Source of the DNA: BOG-908 sp964242115 | Lineage (GTDB): Bacteria; Pseudomonadota; Alphaproteobacteria; Acetobacterales; Acetobacteraceae | Assembly (NCBI GenBank): GCA_964242115.1 | Contig: CAXSZX010000001.1 | Coordinates: 434,001 to 498,000 of the forward strand | Direction: 5' to 3' | Length of the DNA stretch: 64,000 nucleotides | Shown: positions 1 through 7,910 of the stretch, in pieces | Numbering within the stretch: position 1 is the stretch's first letter | How the letters are laid out: each line of letters opens with the position of its first letter | Position numbers and translations under genes: made by a program | The notes under the pieces: model-generated | Told to the model about the DNA's origin: nothing | Seen by the model: the letters and a program-made list of their open reading frames with translations, nothing else | Database searches by the model: none

Positions 1-1041
1 CAGCTTCAGGCCCATGAACCACCAGCCGTTGTAGTGCATCGGCGTCTCGTCGAGGAAGCGGTCGAGGCTGCCGGGGTGAGAGAGCTCGGCGCCCAGATGC
101 AGCGGCACGGTGGCGAGCTTGGTGTCGTTCAGCGTGGCACCCGCTTCGTAGAGGTGGGTGGGGCGGAACAGGTCGAGCATGTGGCCGGCCACTACCAGGT
201 CCTCGCTGGCCAGCGCGTAGATGCGCGCGGTCCGCAGCACCGCCTCCGGCTCGACGATCACGTCGTCGTCCATCAGGATGACGTGGGTTGCGCCCAGCGC
301 CCGTGCCTCCAGCAGGCCGCGGGTAAAACCGCCGGCGCCGCCGACATTGTCCTGCTCGACCACGTGCAGCCGGCCGGCCAGCCCGGGCACGGTGCGGCTG
401 GCCTGCAGCCGGGCGGGCAGCCCGGGGGAGCCGTTGTTGACGACCACCACGCCGGCGATGGCCGCCAGCACGTCGGCATCCTGCTCCAGCCGGCCGAGCA
501 CTTGGGCGAGCGGCCCGTCGCGGTCGTAGGTGCAGATCACCGGCATCAGCCGGACCGGCGAGAGCGGCGTCGTCGTGGTCCATGCGCCCGCGATCAGCCG
601 GGCGGCGGGTTGCTGGGCGCTGTTGTCGGCCACGATGCGCAGCGCCAGCCGGCCGGCGGCCCTGGGATGCGGCAGGGCCGGCACGTCCAGCACCAGATCC
701 TGCGCGTCGCCCTCGTCCGAAGTCCAGGCTTCGGCCACCAGCACGCCCGGCGCGTAGCGGCTGTGCCGCCACAACTCCACCCGCGCCATGCCGGAGATGC
801 GCAGCGTGCAACGCAGTTCGCCCAGCACGGTGTGCCGGCGCCAGACCGTCTCGTCGAAGCTGTTGAAGTAGGTGTCCAGGTCCAGCACGCCGCCCGGCGG
901 TATGGAGGCGCTGACACGGCTGCTCTGGCCGTCACGCTGGTCCTGGTGGCGCCAATACAACCCGGCGGTCTCCGCCGAGGCAGGCCACACCAGCCGTTGC
1001 AGCGTCTGCACGCTCGCCTGGCCGCTCATCGGGCGGCTCAT
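1..1041 (-). CDS. glfT2: GlfT2-like galactofuranosyltransferase, partial (3' end outside window)
   Basis: Probable polymerising galactofuranosyltransferase that would add galactofuranose from UDP-Galf to a lipid-linked acceptor at the cytoplasmic membrane. The frame runs from the ATG at 1041 to the window edge (347 codons) and has no stop inside the window. An N-terminal beta-rich region (about residues 1-165) contains TYFNSFDETVWRR, which closely resembles the corresponding part of mycobacterial GlfT2. A GT-A domain follows with NVGGAGG and the metal-binding LMDDD near residue 257, and YNGWW lies near residue 337 as in GlfT2. Its ATG overlaps the TGA of the upstream glycosyltransferase (ATGA), so the two are translationally coupled. 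Family assignment is from recalled sequence similarity. The product in this organism, perhaps an O-antigen or capsular galactan, is inference. Confidence 0.8.
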   Translation of the reverse strand, partial: MSRPMSGQASVQTLQRLVWPASAETAGLYWRHQDQRDGQSSRVSASIPPGGVLDLDTYFNSFDETVWRRHTVLGELRCTLRISGMARVELWRHSRYAPGVLVAEAWTSDEGDAQDLVLDVPALPHPRAAGRLALRIVADNSAQQPAARLIAGAWTTTTPLSPVRLMPVICTYDRDGPLAQVLGRLEQDADVLAAIAGVVVVNNGSPGLPARLQASRTVPGLAGRLHVVEQDNVGGAGGFTRGLLEARALGATHVILMDDDVIVEPEAVLRTARIYALASEDLVVAGHMLDLFRPTHLYEAGATLNDTKLATVPLHLGAELSHPGSLDRFLDETPMHYNGWWFMGLKL

Positions 1042-2024
1042 AGCGCCTGGGCTGGTTCGGCCAGGTGGGGCATGTCGGGCATCCCCGTCCCGGGTGCCGC
1101 GTCCAGCCGGCCTGCCACGCCGGACCACGTGGCGCGCAACCAGGTCCCGTAGCCGGACGGGTCGCGCGCGGTGCCCAGGTAGTAGCAGGCGTAGCGGACG
1201 TGGTCTGCCGCCAGCCACCCCCATTTGCCGTAGCGCGCGAACACCCAGCCGCGGTTGCGAAACTGGTAGTGCCGCTTGAACGGCGAGCACGGCACCACGG
1301 CGTAGAAGGCGCCGCCAAGAATTGGGTGGATCTCCGCGTCGGAGGAGGGGTGCAGGAAGCCGGTCTGGGTGTCCGTCACCACGCGCAGCCCGGCGCGTTT
1401 GGCACGCAGCAGGAATTCCACCTCGTCGCCGCGGATGACCAGCGTGCGCTCGGGCAGGCCGATGCGGGCGAATGTGGAAGCCGTGATCAGCGCGCCGTTG
1501 AACAAATGGGCGAAGCCGTCGATCAATGGGCGGCGGCGCAGGGTCGCGACTGTAAAGCGGGTGCAGCCATACTGGCGAATGGGAAAGGCCAGCCGCGCCG
1601 GATCGGCCACGTCGCGCACCAGCGGGCAGGTCAGCGCGCTGTTGGCCAGTGCGGCGGTGGTGAGCAGGCGGGCCAGGCAGGTCGGCTCGGCTGGCTGGCC
1701 GTCGTCGTCCATCAGCCAGACATGGGTGGCGTGCTGGGCCAACGCCGCCTTGATGCCGGCGGAGAACCCCGCCGCGGGGCCGATGTTCGCCGGCAGCGTG
1801 AGCACGCGTGCGCCGGGCAGCACACCCTGCACCATCGGGCTGACCGCAACGTGGCTGGCGTTGTCCACCACGATCACCTGGTCGGGCAGGCGGACCTGAC
1901 CTGCCAACGCGGACAGGCAACGCGCCAGCGTGACAGGGCGGTCGTGCGTGAGCACGACGGCCACAACCTTGGCGCCGCCCGATGATCGTGCAGAACTGGG
2001 CGAAGGTACGCTGCAGCAAGCCAC
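1038..2024 (-). CDS. glfT1: GlfT1-like GT2 galactofuranosyltransferase
   Basis: GT2-family glycosyltransferase closest in pattern to mycobacterial GlfT1, which adds the first galactofuranose residues to the lipid-linked primer. Visible motifs are AVVLTHDRP at the N-terminus, VIVVDNAS, NIGPAAGF, the DXD-type LMDDDG near residue 105, LFNGALI, VIRGDEVEF near residue 200, HPSSDAEIHPILGG and FRNRGWV. These occur in the same order as I recall in GlfT1. The start is uncertain: the longest frame begins with GTG at 2024, and an internal GTG just before AVVLTH is also possible. The gene overlaps the GlfT2-like gene by 4 bp, forming a two-gene galactan module. A UDP-galactopyranose mutase gene is not in the window and may lie beyond its left edge. 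Confidence 0.78.
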   Translation of the reverse strand: MACCSVPSPSSARSSGGAKVVAVVLTHDRPVTLARCLSALAGQVRLPDQVIVVDNASHVAVSPMVQGVLPGARVLTLPANIGPAAGFSAGIKAALAQHATHVWLMDDDGQPAEPTCLARLLTTAALANSALTCPLVRDVADPARLAFPIRQYGCTRFTVATLRRRPLIDGFAHLFNGALITASTFARIGLPERTLVIRGDEVEFLLRAKRAGLRVVTDTQTGFLHPSSDAEIHPILGGAFYAVVPCSPFKRHYQFRNRGWVFARYGKWGWLAADHVRYACYYLGTARDPSGYGTWLRATWSGVAGRLDAAPGTGMPDMPHLAEPAQAL

Positions 2025-2116
2025 CAGAACAGTTACAGGCGCGCTCTAACGGGCGGCAACACACGAATCAGCTATGGAGATCACAACCGGGGTAGCGAGC
2101 TACACCGGCAGGCAGG

Positions 2117-2166
2117 CAAGGCAAGCAGTTCTTTTTTGAAAAAAAGAACCAAAAACTTTTGTCTCC
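2117..2166. repeat. Intergenic paired-hairpin element, left arm only
   Basis: A lone class A arm: GTTC/GAAC hairpin followed by AAAAACTTTTG. The GC-rich core and right arm are missing, and the following sequence shows only a faint trace of the core. It lies upstream of the GlfT1-like gene and downstream of the VOC gene. Confidence 0.8.
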
Positions 2167-2240
2167 GGTGGGCTTGCGTTGGTGAGGCGTATCGTTTTAG
2201 TCCGCAACACCTCAGAGCACGAGTTCCTTGCTTTTCTCGG

Positions 2241-2606
2241 CTAAACCGCACTCTCGGTCACGTGCCACAGCACACCGGACGGGTCGTACACGAAGCCCAC
2301 GCGCGAGCCCCACTCCTGCGTCGCAGGCGCCACCGGCGCCTTCAGGCCGAACGTCGACACCATCTTGTCCCAATCCCGCGCTGCCCACCAGGTGTCCAGG
2401 TCGCGCACGACAAGCTGCAACATGCAGTTGGCCGCGAACTGCTCCACGTAGAAGTTTTGCAGGAAAAAGCTGAACCCGCCGACCTTGAAGCAGGTGATGC
2501 TCGCGTCCGCGTAAGCCTCGGTAAAACCGAGGGAAGCGTAAAAGGCCTTCGACCCCTCGTAATCCTTTGACGGCACGAACGGACGAAATGCGAGTACCTC
2601 TTCCAT
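2241..2606 (-). CDS. VOC (glyoxalase/bleomycin-resistance) family protein
   Basis: A 121-residue protein of the vicinal-oxygen-chelate fold, to which glyoxalases, dioxygenases and bleomycin-resistance proteins belong. The frame starts MEEVLAFRPFVPSKDYEGS, reaches a paired beta-alpha-beta pattern around FYASLGF, and ends with VYDPSGVLWHVTE, a typical VOC C-terminal strand with a possible metal-binding His/Glu. The length fits a single-domain VOC protein. GGAAAG lies about 9 bp before the ATG. The substrate cannot be told from sequence. No neighbour gives a pathway hint, since a gene-free stretch and a pseudogene lie upstream. Confidence 0.8.
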   Translation of the reverse strand: MEEVLAFRPFVPSKDYEGSKAFYASLGFTEAYADASITCFKVGGFSFFLQNFYVEQFAANCMLQLVVRDLDTWWAARDWDKMVSTFGLKAPVAPATQEWGSRVGFVYDPSGVLWHVTESAV

Positions 2607-2864
2607 GCCGGATCACTTTCCAATCGTTAACAGCGAGCTTTGCAAAGTCGGAAGCCAGGCCTGCGTTGAAGCAGCAAAACACGTGTGGTCTGACAACTGC
2701 AAAGTCTTCCGTCAGCACACGCGCTGAATGATAAGGGTTCATGGTTAATGTCAGGATAATGCGTCTGCCTCGGTAACGCGCCGTGCGTCCCTGGCGCTAC
2801 ATCTTTAACCCGGCCAGGTAGCTCTCCGGGTCCGGTGCGCCGTGTCCACCTTCGTCTGCGCGGC

Positions 2865-3469
2865 CTAGATCTGCTCGCGCAGGTTTGCCAACTCGTCCTC
2901 GTCGGACTGCATCATCGTGAGGTACTTGCGGTGCAGCGCGCTGTTCGGCGGCACGGCGGCCAGGTTGGTGCGCACGCGGTTTTGGTCGGCCTCGGTGTCA
3001 GTCGTGCGGCCGCCCAGCACGCTCAGCGCGGCCTGGTCCTGGCTCACCTCGTGCTGCAGGTCGGCCGCGTGCCGGATGGCGGCGCGCATCGGCTCTGGCA
3101 AGTCAGCGTTGCTGATTGCCAGCAGCGCGGAACCGACATCCTCGCCGTTCAAAGCATGGGTTTCGTACAGCATGCGCTCATACGCCAGGTCGATGTCCTG
3201 CGTCGTGCCGGCGGGCACGACGCAGCGTTACGCGGTACACCTCCGGCGTGGTGGCCACACCGGCGCCATGCGGGTCGACGAGCGGGAAGCTCGGAACCTT
3301 GGGCGCCTCGATGACCAGCGTGCGGCCAGACTCCTTGGGCATGGTGACGCGGTAGGTGGTAACCTCGCGCTCCTTCTGCGTCAGCGTCAGCACGCCTTGG
3401 GCAATGGTGCCGCCCGTCACGACCTGGGCTGTGCGGTGCTGCATCTCCACGCTCACCGCCTGGTCCAGG
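2865..3469 (-). pseudogene. Truncated, frameshifted C-terminal remnant of a DUF4139-domain protein
   Basis: Two overlapping frames together match the end of DUF4139 (MuiA-like) proteins. The first contains ALDQAVSVE, REVTTYRV, TLVIEAPK and TTPEVYRV. About 80 codons later the match jumps by one base, near 3218-3235, to a second frame with PAGTTQDIDLAYER, a heptad-like helix, and NLAAVPPNSALHRKYL down to the stop at 2865. The N-terminal half is absent: recognisable coding begins at ALDQ, exactly where the intergenic element at 3470-3588 ends. The remnant therefore lacks a start and most of its body and contains a +1 frameshift. A sequencing error could explain the frameshift but not the truncation. 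Confidence 0.75.
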
Positions 3470-3588
3470 GCTTTTTTTGAAAGAAAGAAGCAAACTTTTG
3501 TGCGACTGTCGCGGAGTCTCCCACACGACGCGCCCAAGGAGGCAAAAGTTTTTTGGTTCTTTTTTCAAAAAAGAACCGCTTGCTTTCT
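3470..3588. repeat. Intergenic paired-hairpin element, full copy
   Basis: Shortened class B left arm, GTCGCGG core and class A right arm (GGTTC/GAACC). It cuts the DUF4139 remnant on one side and ends 22 bp from the stop codon of the alpha/beta hydrolase on the other. Confidence 0.88.
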
Positions 3589-3610
3589 TACTTACAAAGC
3601 GGCGCAGCGC

Positions 3611-4393
3611 CTACCCGTGCCCCGCCGCCCGCAGGATCAGGCCAGCCACCGCCTCCGGCTGCGACACCAATGATACATGGCTGGCCTTCACCTCGATCGT
3701 CTCGGCACCCATGCGCCTGGCCATGAACCGTTCGAGATCGGGATTGATCGTGCGGTCTTCGGACGACACCGCGTAGTAGCTGGGCTTGGACCGCCAGGCG
3801 GCCTGCGTCACCTTTGCGCTGGTGAGCTCGCGCTGGAACGGCGCCTGCACCGCGTAGAGCACGCGGGCCTTTGCCTCCGGCATGTCGCCGGCGAAATCGT
3901 GCAGGAACGCCGCCTCGCTCAGCTGTCCCCAGTCGCCGTGGAACACGATCCCGGCGGAGGCGGGCGGGGTGGGAAAGCGCTTGGCCAGGGCTGCGTAGTC
4001 CTCGCCGACGTCGGGCGCGCGGGCGGCCACGTAGACCAGCGCGGACACCTTGGGGTCCACCCCGGCCTGCGTCACCACAGTGCCGGCAAAGGAGTGCCCC
4101 ACCAGCACTGTCGGCCCGTCCTGCAAGGCCAGCGCGCGCTGGGTCGCCGCCACGCTGTCCTCCAACCTGGTCAGCGGGTTCTGCACCGCGGTGGCGCGCA
4201 GGCCGGCCGTCTGCAGCAGTGCTATCACCTCCGACCAGCACGACCCATCGGCGAACAGCCCATGCACCAGCACGACGTTGCGCGCCTGCACCGCCGCGCG
4301 CTTCACAACCGCAACCGGCGCGGCGAGGGCGGAGAGCGGGTTGGCGGTGGCGCCCATCGCGGCCAACGCGGTCAAGAGTGTACGTCGGTTCAT
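3611..4393 (-). CDS. Secreted alpha/beta hydrolase (EstC/salicylate-esterase-like)
   Basis: Alpha/beta-hydrolase-fold enzyme, probably exported. From the ATG at 4393 the protein has 260 residues and begins MNRRTLLTALAAMG, a twin-arginine-like signal segment ending near LSALA. The oxyanion-hole HGLF motif precedes a nucleophile elbow GHSFAG, and the likely catalytic histidine is in ASHVSLVSQPE near the C-terminus. The overall pattern matches small esterases of the plant methylesterase/EstC type. The start was chosen because AGGGAGA stands about 6 bp before it. A longer frame starting at 4453 would bury the signal peptide. The substrate is unknown. The gene appears to be transcribed alone. Confidence 0.82.
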   Translation of the reverse strand: MNRRTLLTALAAMGATANPLSALAAPVAVVKRAAVQARNVVLVHGLFADGSCWSEVIALLQTAGLRATAVQNPLTRLEDSVAATQRALALQDGPTVLVGHSFAGTVVTQAGVDPKVSALVYVAARAPDVGEDYAALAKRFPTPPASAGIVFHGDWGQLSEAAFLHDFAGDMPEAKARVLYAVQAPFQRELTSAKVTQAAWRSKPSYYAVSSEDRTINPDLERFMARRMGAETIEVKASHVSLVSQPEAVAGLILRAAGHG

Positions 4394-4680
4394 GTTCGGT
4401 CTCCCTGTTGCAGCAAGCAAACGGCCGGCGAATACGCGGGCACGCATGCTCACTGTACGTGCGCGTTTGCGTCCGGTGCCGGCGTGCTGGTGAGGCTATC
4501 CGGACGCTTTCGACGCTGCCGCCTTGTTTGTTACACCGGCGGGTGTGGGCAACGATCAGCTAAGCAGAACACGAATTTTCTTCTCCAGAAAAAAGCTTCT
4601 GCGAACGGCTGAACGTGTGATGGCAAGATGCTGTTTTGCGTCGACGGAAACGAGTGTTACGCGGTTGCTGTCCGGCCAGG

Positions 4681-4814
4681 AAGCAAGGCCTTCTTTTCTG
4701 AAGAAAAGAAGCAAAAGACTTTTGGTCCTGCGGTCGCGGAGGTTCCCGCAGCGCCCTCCTGAGGGAACGAAAGTTTTTTGGTTCTTTTTTTCAAAAAAGA
4801 ACCGCTTGCTTGGC
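4681..4814. repeat. Intergenic paired-hairpin element, full copy
   Basis: Class B left arm (CCTTCTTTTCTGAAGAAAAG), GGTCGCGG core without a matching partner, then GGGAAC, GAAAGTTTTTT and a class A right arm ending in GCTTGCTT. Confidence 0.9.
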
Positions 4815-5200
4815 TTGTCGCCGGTAGCGAGTTTCGGCAATCCACATCATACGATAGCAGGTAGACGCAGACCCGTCGCGGAGAAGAAAAGCTGAAGAGA
4901 GAGGCAAACGCTTTCACCAGCGTTGTGCGGATGGCTGAATGGTGAGTTCGACACAGCGCGCTGGAAGAACACAGAAGCTCGTCTGGCGTCGGGACTGCTC
5001 ATCCTACTAAACCGACAAGCCCCGGACAAAGCAGGCGAACGGCTTGTGCGCGCGCTTGAAAATCTCCGCGACAGCATCGTGATGGCCAGCTTCGATCGAC
5101 CATTTTTTTCAGACTACATCGCAGCGAGCAGTCTGTTATACCGTTTTTGCTTCGTTAGAGGTATCATACTGAAGCGCATCGTTCAGCCGTCCGAGATAGC

Positions 5201-5251
5201 CGGACCAAAAGCTTTTTGCTTCCTTTTCTCGAAAGCAGCGCTTGCTTTCTT
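5201..5251. repeat. Intergenic paired-hairpin element, right arm only
   Basis: CAAAAGCTTTTTGCTTC arm with a degraded hairpin, ending in GCTTGCTTTCTT 3 bp from the stop codon of the ATP-grasp gene. Confidence 0.75.
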
Positions 5252-5254
5252 CCG

Positions 5255-6370
5255 TCAATCGTTAAGCGGGTACGAAGCCATCAACCGAAGCTGGTTCTGC
5301 CACTCGCGAAACATCACCACGCCGCCGCTGGTCTTCGCTCCATGCCGGCGCAACTCCGCCGCGATTGCGAACGCCGCGCCGTAGTGCCGCAACTGCGACG
5401 CGTACACGTCCAGAAGCGTGGTGTCCGGATCCCAGATGTGGGTCGCTTCCGAGCCCACGCCGTTGACTTCGATGATGGTGAAGTCGCGTCCCTCGCGCAG
5501 TGCGTCAAGGCTGCGGTAGCGCACGTCGATGCGGCCGAAATGAAACTCGGGCATGGCGCGCGCAATCATCTCCACCCGGGCCGCCAACGCCGGGGTGATT
5601 TCGGACGCGCCGTTGCGGAAGACCGAGCCGCGGCAGTGGTTGCCGGCGAACACCAGCCGCACGCGCTCGCCCCAGGCCGGGACGCTGTCCAGCTTGCCGC
5701 CCAGCCGCGCCAGGTACAGGTGCTGCAACTTGCCGTGCCGCGGGTCCGCCTTGATGAGCGCGCGCAGAGTTGAGACGCCGTCGCCGCGCACGCTTGGCGC
5801 GTGTTTCAGCGTGAGCGAGGTGACCTGGCCCACTGCTTCCTGTGGCCGGCGGACGTAGAAGATGCCGGCCTCGCCCTCGTAGGAAATCAGCTTCTGCAGC
5901 ACGAGCGTGACGCCACGCGGAAACGCCGCCAAGGCGCGCGCGAACGCCTCGTCGTCGCCAACCAGGCGGACGCCGGCGCCGTTGCAGCCGATATCGGGTT
6001 TGAGCACCAGCGGCATGGCCAAGCCGGCGGAAGCGGCGGCCGCCTGTGCGCGGGCCAGGTCGTCCGTGCCGGTCACCATCGTGGTGTAGGGGGCGAGCCA
6101 GTCGCGCGCCTCGCCTTCCACCAGGTCCAGGATTGCCGTCTTGCTCTCGCCGCAGAGGCCGCCGGTGCTGATGCGCGGGTTGGCGGCGGTGGGCAGGCTG
6201 AAGTCGCGGTGCCAGATGCCCAGGCCTATCCACTGCGCCACCACGGGAAAGTAGGTGAGCCAGCCGGGCAGGAACTCGAAGGGGGAGACGTCGCGCCGGC
6301 GGGCTGCCGGCGCCGGATGGGCCGCGTCGAGCACCGAACTGTCGAAGCTACCCGGTGTCAGCGCGTCCAA
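5255..6370 (-). CDS. ATP-grasp domain protein (D-Ala-D-Ala ligase-like)
   Basis: Predicted ATP-dependent carboxylate-amine/thiol ligase of unknown substrate. The C-terminal two thirds show the ATP-grasp layout: VLKPDIGCNGAGVRLV (ATP-binding lysine and glycine-rich loop), VLQKLISYEGEAGIFYVR, FGRIDVRYR, and FTIIEVNGVGSEATHI with the metal-binding Glu and Asn. The N-terminal part includes PGWLTYFPVVAQWIGLG. I chose a TTG start at 6370 because AAAGGTGGG sits 5 bp before it, and the longer frame (GTG/ATG codons up to 6493) reads far back into dedA. The start lies 13 bp past the dedA stop, so it is the third gene of a phosphatase-dedA-ATP-grasp operon. The specific reaction is not recognisable. Confidence 0.75.
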   Translation of the reverse strand: MDALTPGSFDSSVLDAAHPAPAARRRDVSPFEFLPGWLTYFPVVAQWIGLGIWHRDFSLPTAANPRISTGGLCGESKTAILDLVEGEARDWLAPYTTMVTGTDDLARAQAAAASAGLAMPLVLKPDIGCNGAGVRLVGDDEAFARALAAFPRGVTLVLQKLISYEGEAGIFYVRRPQEAVGQVTSLTLKHAPSVRGDGVSTLRALIKADPRHGKLQHLYLARLGGKLDSVPAWGERVRLVFAGNHCRGSVFRNGASEITPALAARVEMIARAMPEFHFGRIDVRYRSLDALREGRDFTIIEVNGVGSEATHIWDPDTTLLDVYASQLRHYGAAFAIAAELRRHGAKTSGGVVMFREWQNQLRLMASYPLND

Positions 6371-6383
6371 GCAAACCCACCTT

Positions 6384-6974
6384 TCATAATACCTTGCCTT
6401 CCTCCGAGCCGGCCTGGGCGCGCACGGCCAACCTGCCCACAAGCAGGATGCCGAGCAGGAACGCCGCGAAGCCAAGCCAGCGCCACTGGCCAAGATGCTC
6501 CACCAGCAGCTTGCCCACCCGCAGCGACAGGACGAACAACGCCGAAGTCCATATCAAGGTCGCACCGACGGCAGCAGAGACGAACTTACGGAAGTTTGCG
6601 CCCAGAAAGCCACAGGCGGTGTAGGTCGGCAGCCGCACGCCGGGCAGGAAGCGGCTGATGAACACCACCTTGAAGACGTGGCGTTCCAGCCAGGCGCGCC
6701 CGTGGTCCTGGCGCTGCGGCGGGATAAGCCGGCGCGCCCAGGGCACGTGTGCCGCCAGCCGCCCCAGCCCGTACAGCCCGATGTCGCCCAGCACGATGCC
6801 GATGTACAGCGACCCCAGCGCCACCGGCATCGCCACGCCGCCGCTCTGCACCGCCAGAGCCGCGGCGGCCGTGGCGGCATCCTCCAGGATGAAGGTTCCC
6901 AGCACGATGGCGACGCCCTGCAGCACTTCGGAGTGCCCGGCGATGGTCAGCAGGTGGCTTACGGAGAGGTCCAC
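6384..6974 (-). CDS. DedA-family membrane protein
   Basis: Integral inner-membrane protein of the DedA/VTT (SNARE-associated) family, members of which are implicated in lipid-carrier flipping and proton-motive-force maintenance. The frame shows EDAATAAAALAVQSG near the N-terminus (the acidic re-entrant helix), a central ISRFLPGVRLP motif with the two essential arginines, and CGFLGANFRKF after it. There are four to five hydrophobic segments. The length of 196 residues is normal. The gene lies 31 bp downstream of the phosphatase gene and 13 bp upstream of the ATP-grasp gene on the same strand, so co-transcription is likely. The physiological substrate in this organism is not known. Confidence 0.85.
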   Translation of the reverse strand: MDLSVSHLLTIAGHSEVLQGVAIVLGTFILEDAATAAAALAVQSGGVAMPVALGSLYIGIVLGDIGLYGLGRLAAHVPWARRLIPPQRQDHGRAWLERHVFKVVFISRFLPGVRLPTYTACGFLGANFRKFVSAAVGATLIWTSALFVLSLRVGKLLVEHLGQWRWLGFAAFLLGILLVGRLAVRAQAGSEEGKVL

Positions 6975-7005
6975 GCTCAGGTCCCGGCCGCTTCAGTGTG
7001 GCGTC

Positions 7006-7740
7006 TCACCGGGTCAGGCGGTCCACGAGGCGCGCGTGGGCGTCCGCATCCAGCGCCATCTCGCGGGCCAGGTAGGCGTCCACCGACCCGTACTTGGCGC
7101 GGATGGCATCGAACGCCGCTACGAGGAGCGGCTCGTGGGCGCCGAGCAGCACCTCCTTCACGTCAGGCGGCAGGTCGAACTTGCTGGCGATCTCGCGCTT
7201 CCACTGCGTGTTGGTGGCCAGGTAGTCGCGCATCACGTCCGCCCAAGCCACGCCGAGCGCGGTCAGGATCAGCGCTGAGCCGAACCCGGTGCGGTCCTTG
7301 CCGGCCGAGCAGTGCAGCAGCAGCGGCACACCGTCGTCTGCCGATAGGCACGCGAACAGCGCGCGGTATTGCGGTGTGCTCTGCAGCGCGTAGGCCCGGT
7401 AGGCGTCGCGCAGCAGGTCCAGCATGTCGTCGGGCGACATGTGGCCGCTCACCTGGCCGGTATGCAGGATGTCCTTCAGGCCGGCACCGACGGAGGGCTC
7501 GATCGGCAGGCTGCGCACGGTGGCGCCAGGCATGTGCACCGGGTTGTGCGCGGCTTCGCGCACGCCGCGCAGGTCGCAGACGGTGCGCAGGCCGAGTTGG
7601 GCAATGGTGGCCTCGTCGGCGGGCGAGAGGTTGACCAAAGCGGGGGCACGGAAGATCAGGCCGGTACGGACCTGGCGGCCGGAGGTGGTGGGCCAGCCGC
7701 CAAGGTCGCGCAGGTTGGAGGCGTGCTCTAGCGGGATCAT
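7006..7740 (-). CDS. Tyrosine-protein phosphatase (DSP/Y_phosphatase3 family)
   Basis: Cysteine-based phosphatase with the P-loop HCSAGKDRTG near residue 142, supplying the nucleophilic Cys and the phosphate-binding Arg. The N-terminus NLRDLGGWPTTSGRQVRTGLIFR is the hallmark of the bacterial family that includes mycobacterial PtpB-like and lipid-phosphatase-like enzymes, and VCDLRG provides the general-acid region. At 244 residues the length fits. It is the first gene of the dedA/ATP-grasp operon, which fits a membrane- or lipid-related role, though that is inference. Family members act on phosphotyrosine or phosphoinositides, and the natural substrate here cannot be told. Confidence 0.85.
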   Translation of the reverse strand: MIPLEHASNLRDLGGWPTTSGRQVRTGLIFRAPALVNLSPADEATIAQLGLRTVCDLRGVREAAHNPVHMPGATVRSLPIEPSVGAGLKDILHTGQVSGHMSPDDMLDLLRDAYRAYALQSTPQYRALFACLSADDGVPLLLHCSAGKDRTGFGSALILTALGVAWADVMRDYLATNTQWKREIASKFDLPPDVKEVLLGAHEPLLVAAFDAIRAKYGSVDAYLAREMALDADAHARLVDRLTR

Positions 7741-7780
7741 GGCGCGCTTCTTTCAGAAGCGCCGGGGAAAGGGAAGGTAA

Positions 7781-7910
7781 GGCAAGCAAGAAGTTCTTTT
7801 TCGAGTAAAAGAAGCAGAAAACTTTTGCTTCCGCTGTCGCGCGCTCGCAGGAGAGTCCCCGACAGGGAGCGAAAGCTTTTTGCTTCTTTTGCTCGAAAAA
7901 GAAGGTTCTT
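7781..7910. repeat. Intergenic paired-hairpin element, full copy
   Basis: Left arm with mixed stem, core CCGCTGTCGCG with partner CCCGACAGGG, right arm class B with CTCGAAAAAGAAG loop. Its right edge runs straight into the AsmA stop codon (TAAGAACC on the minus strand). Confidence 0.9.

Larger units (their letters stand above)
4394..5254. other. Gene-free stretch between hydrolase and ATP-grasp gene
   Basis: No supported gene. The stretch holds one full and one half copy of the intergenic element. A plus-strand frame at 4923-5196 encodes a helix-like peptide of about 80 residues with no recognisable family, no clear ribosome site and no codon bias like the neighbours, so it is not called. 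Confidence 0.6.

Noticed and set aside
4923..5384. A 153-codon plus-strand frame
   Set aside because: It has a helix-like segment but runs into the intergenic element and the end of the ATP-grasp gene, and has no ribosome site or family resemblance.
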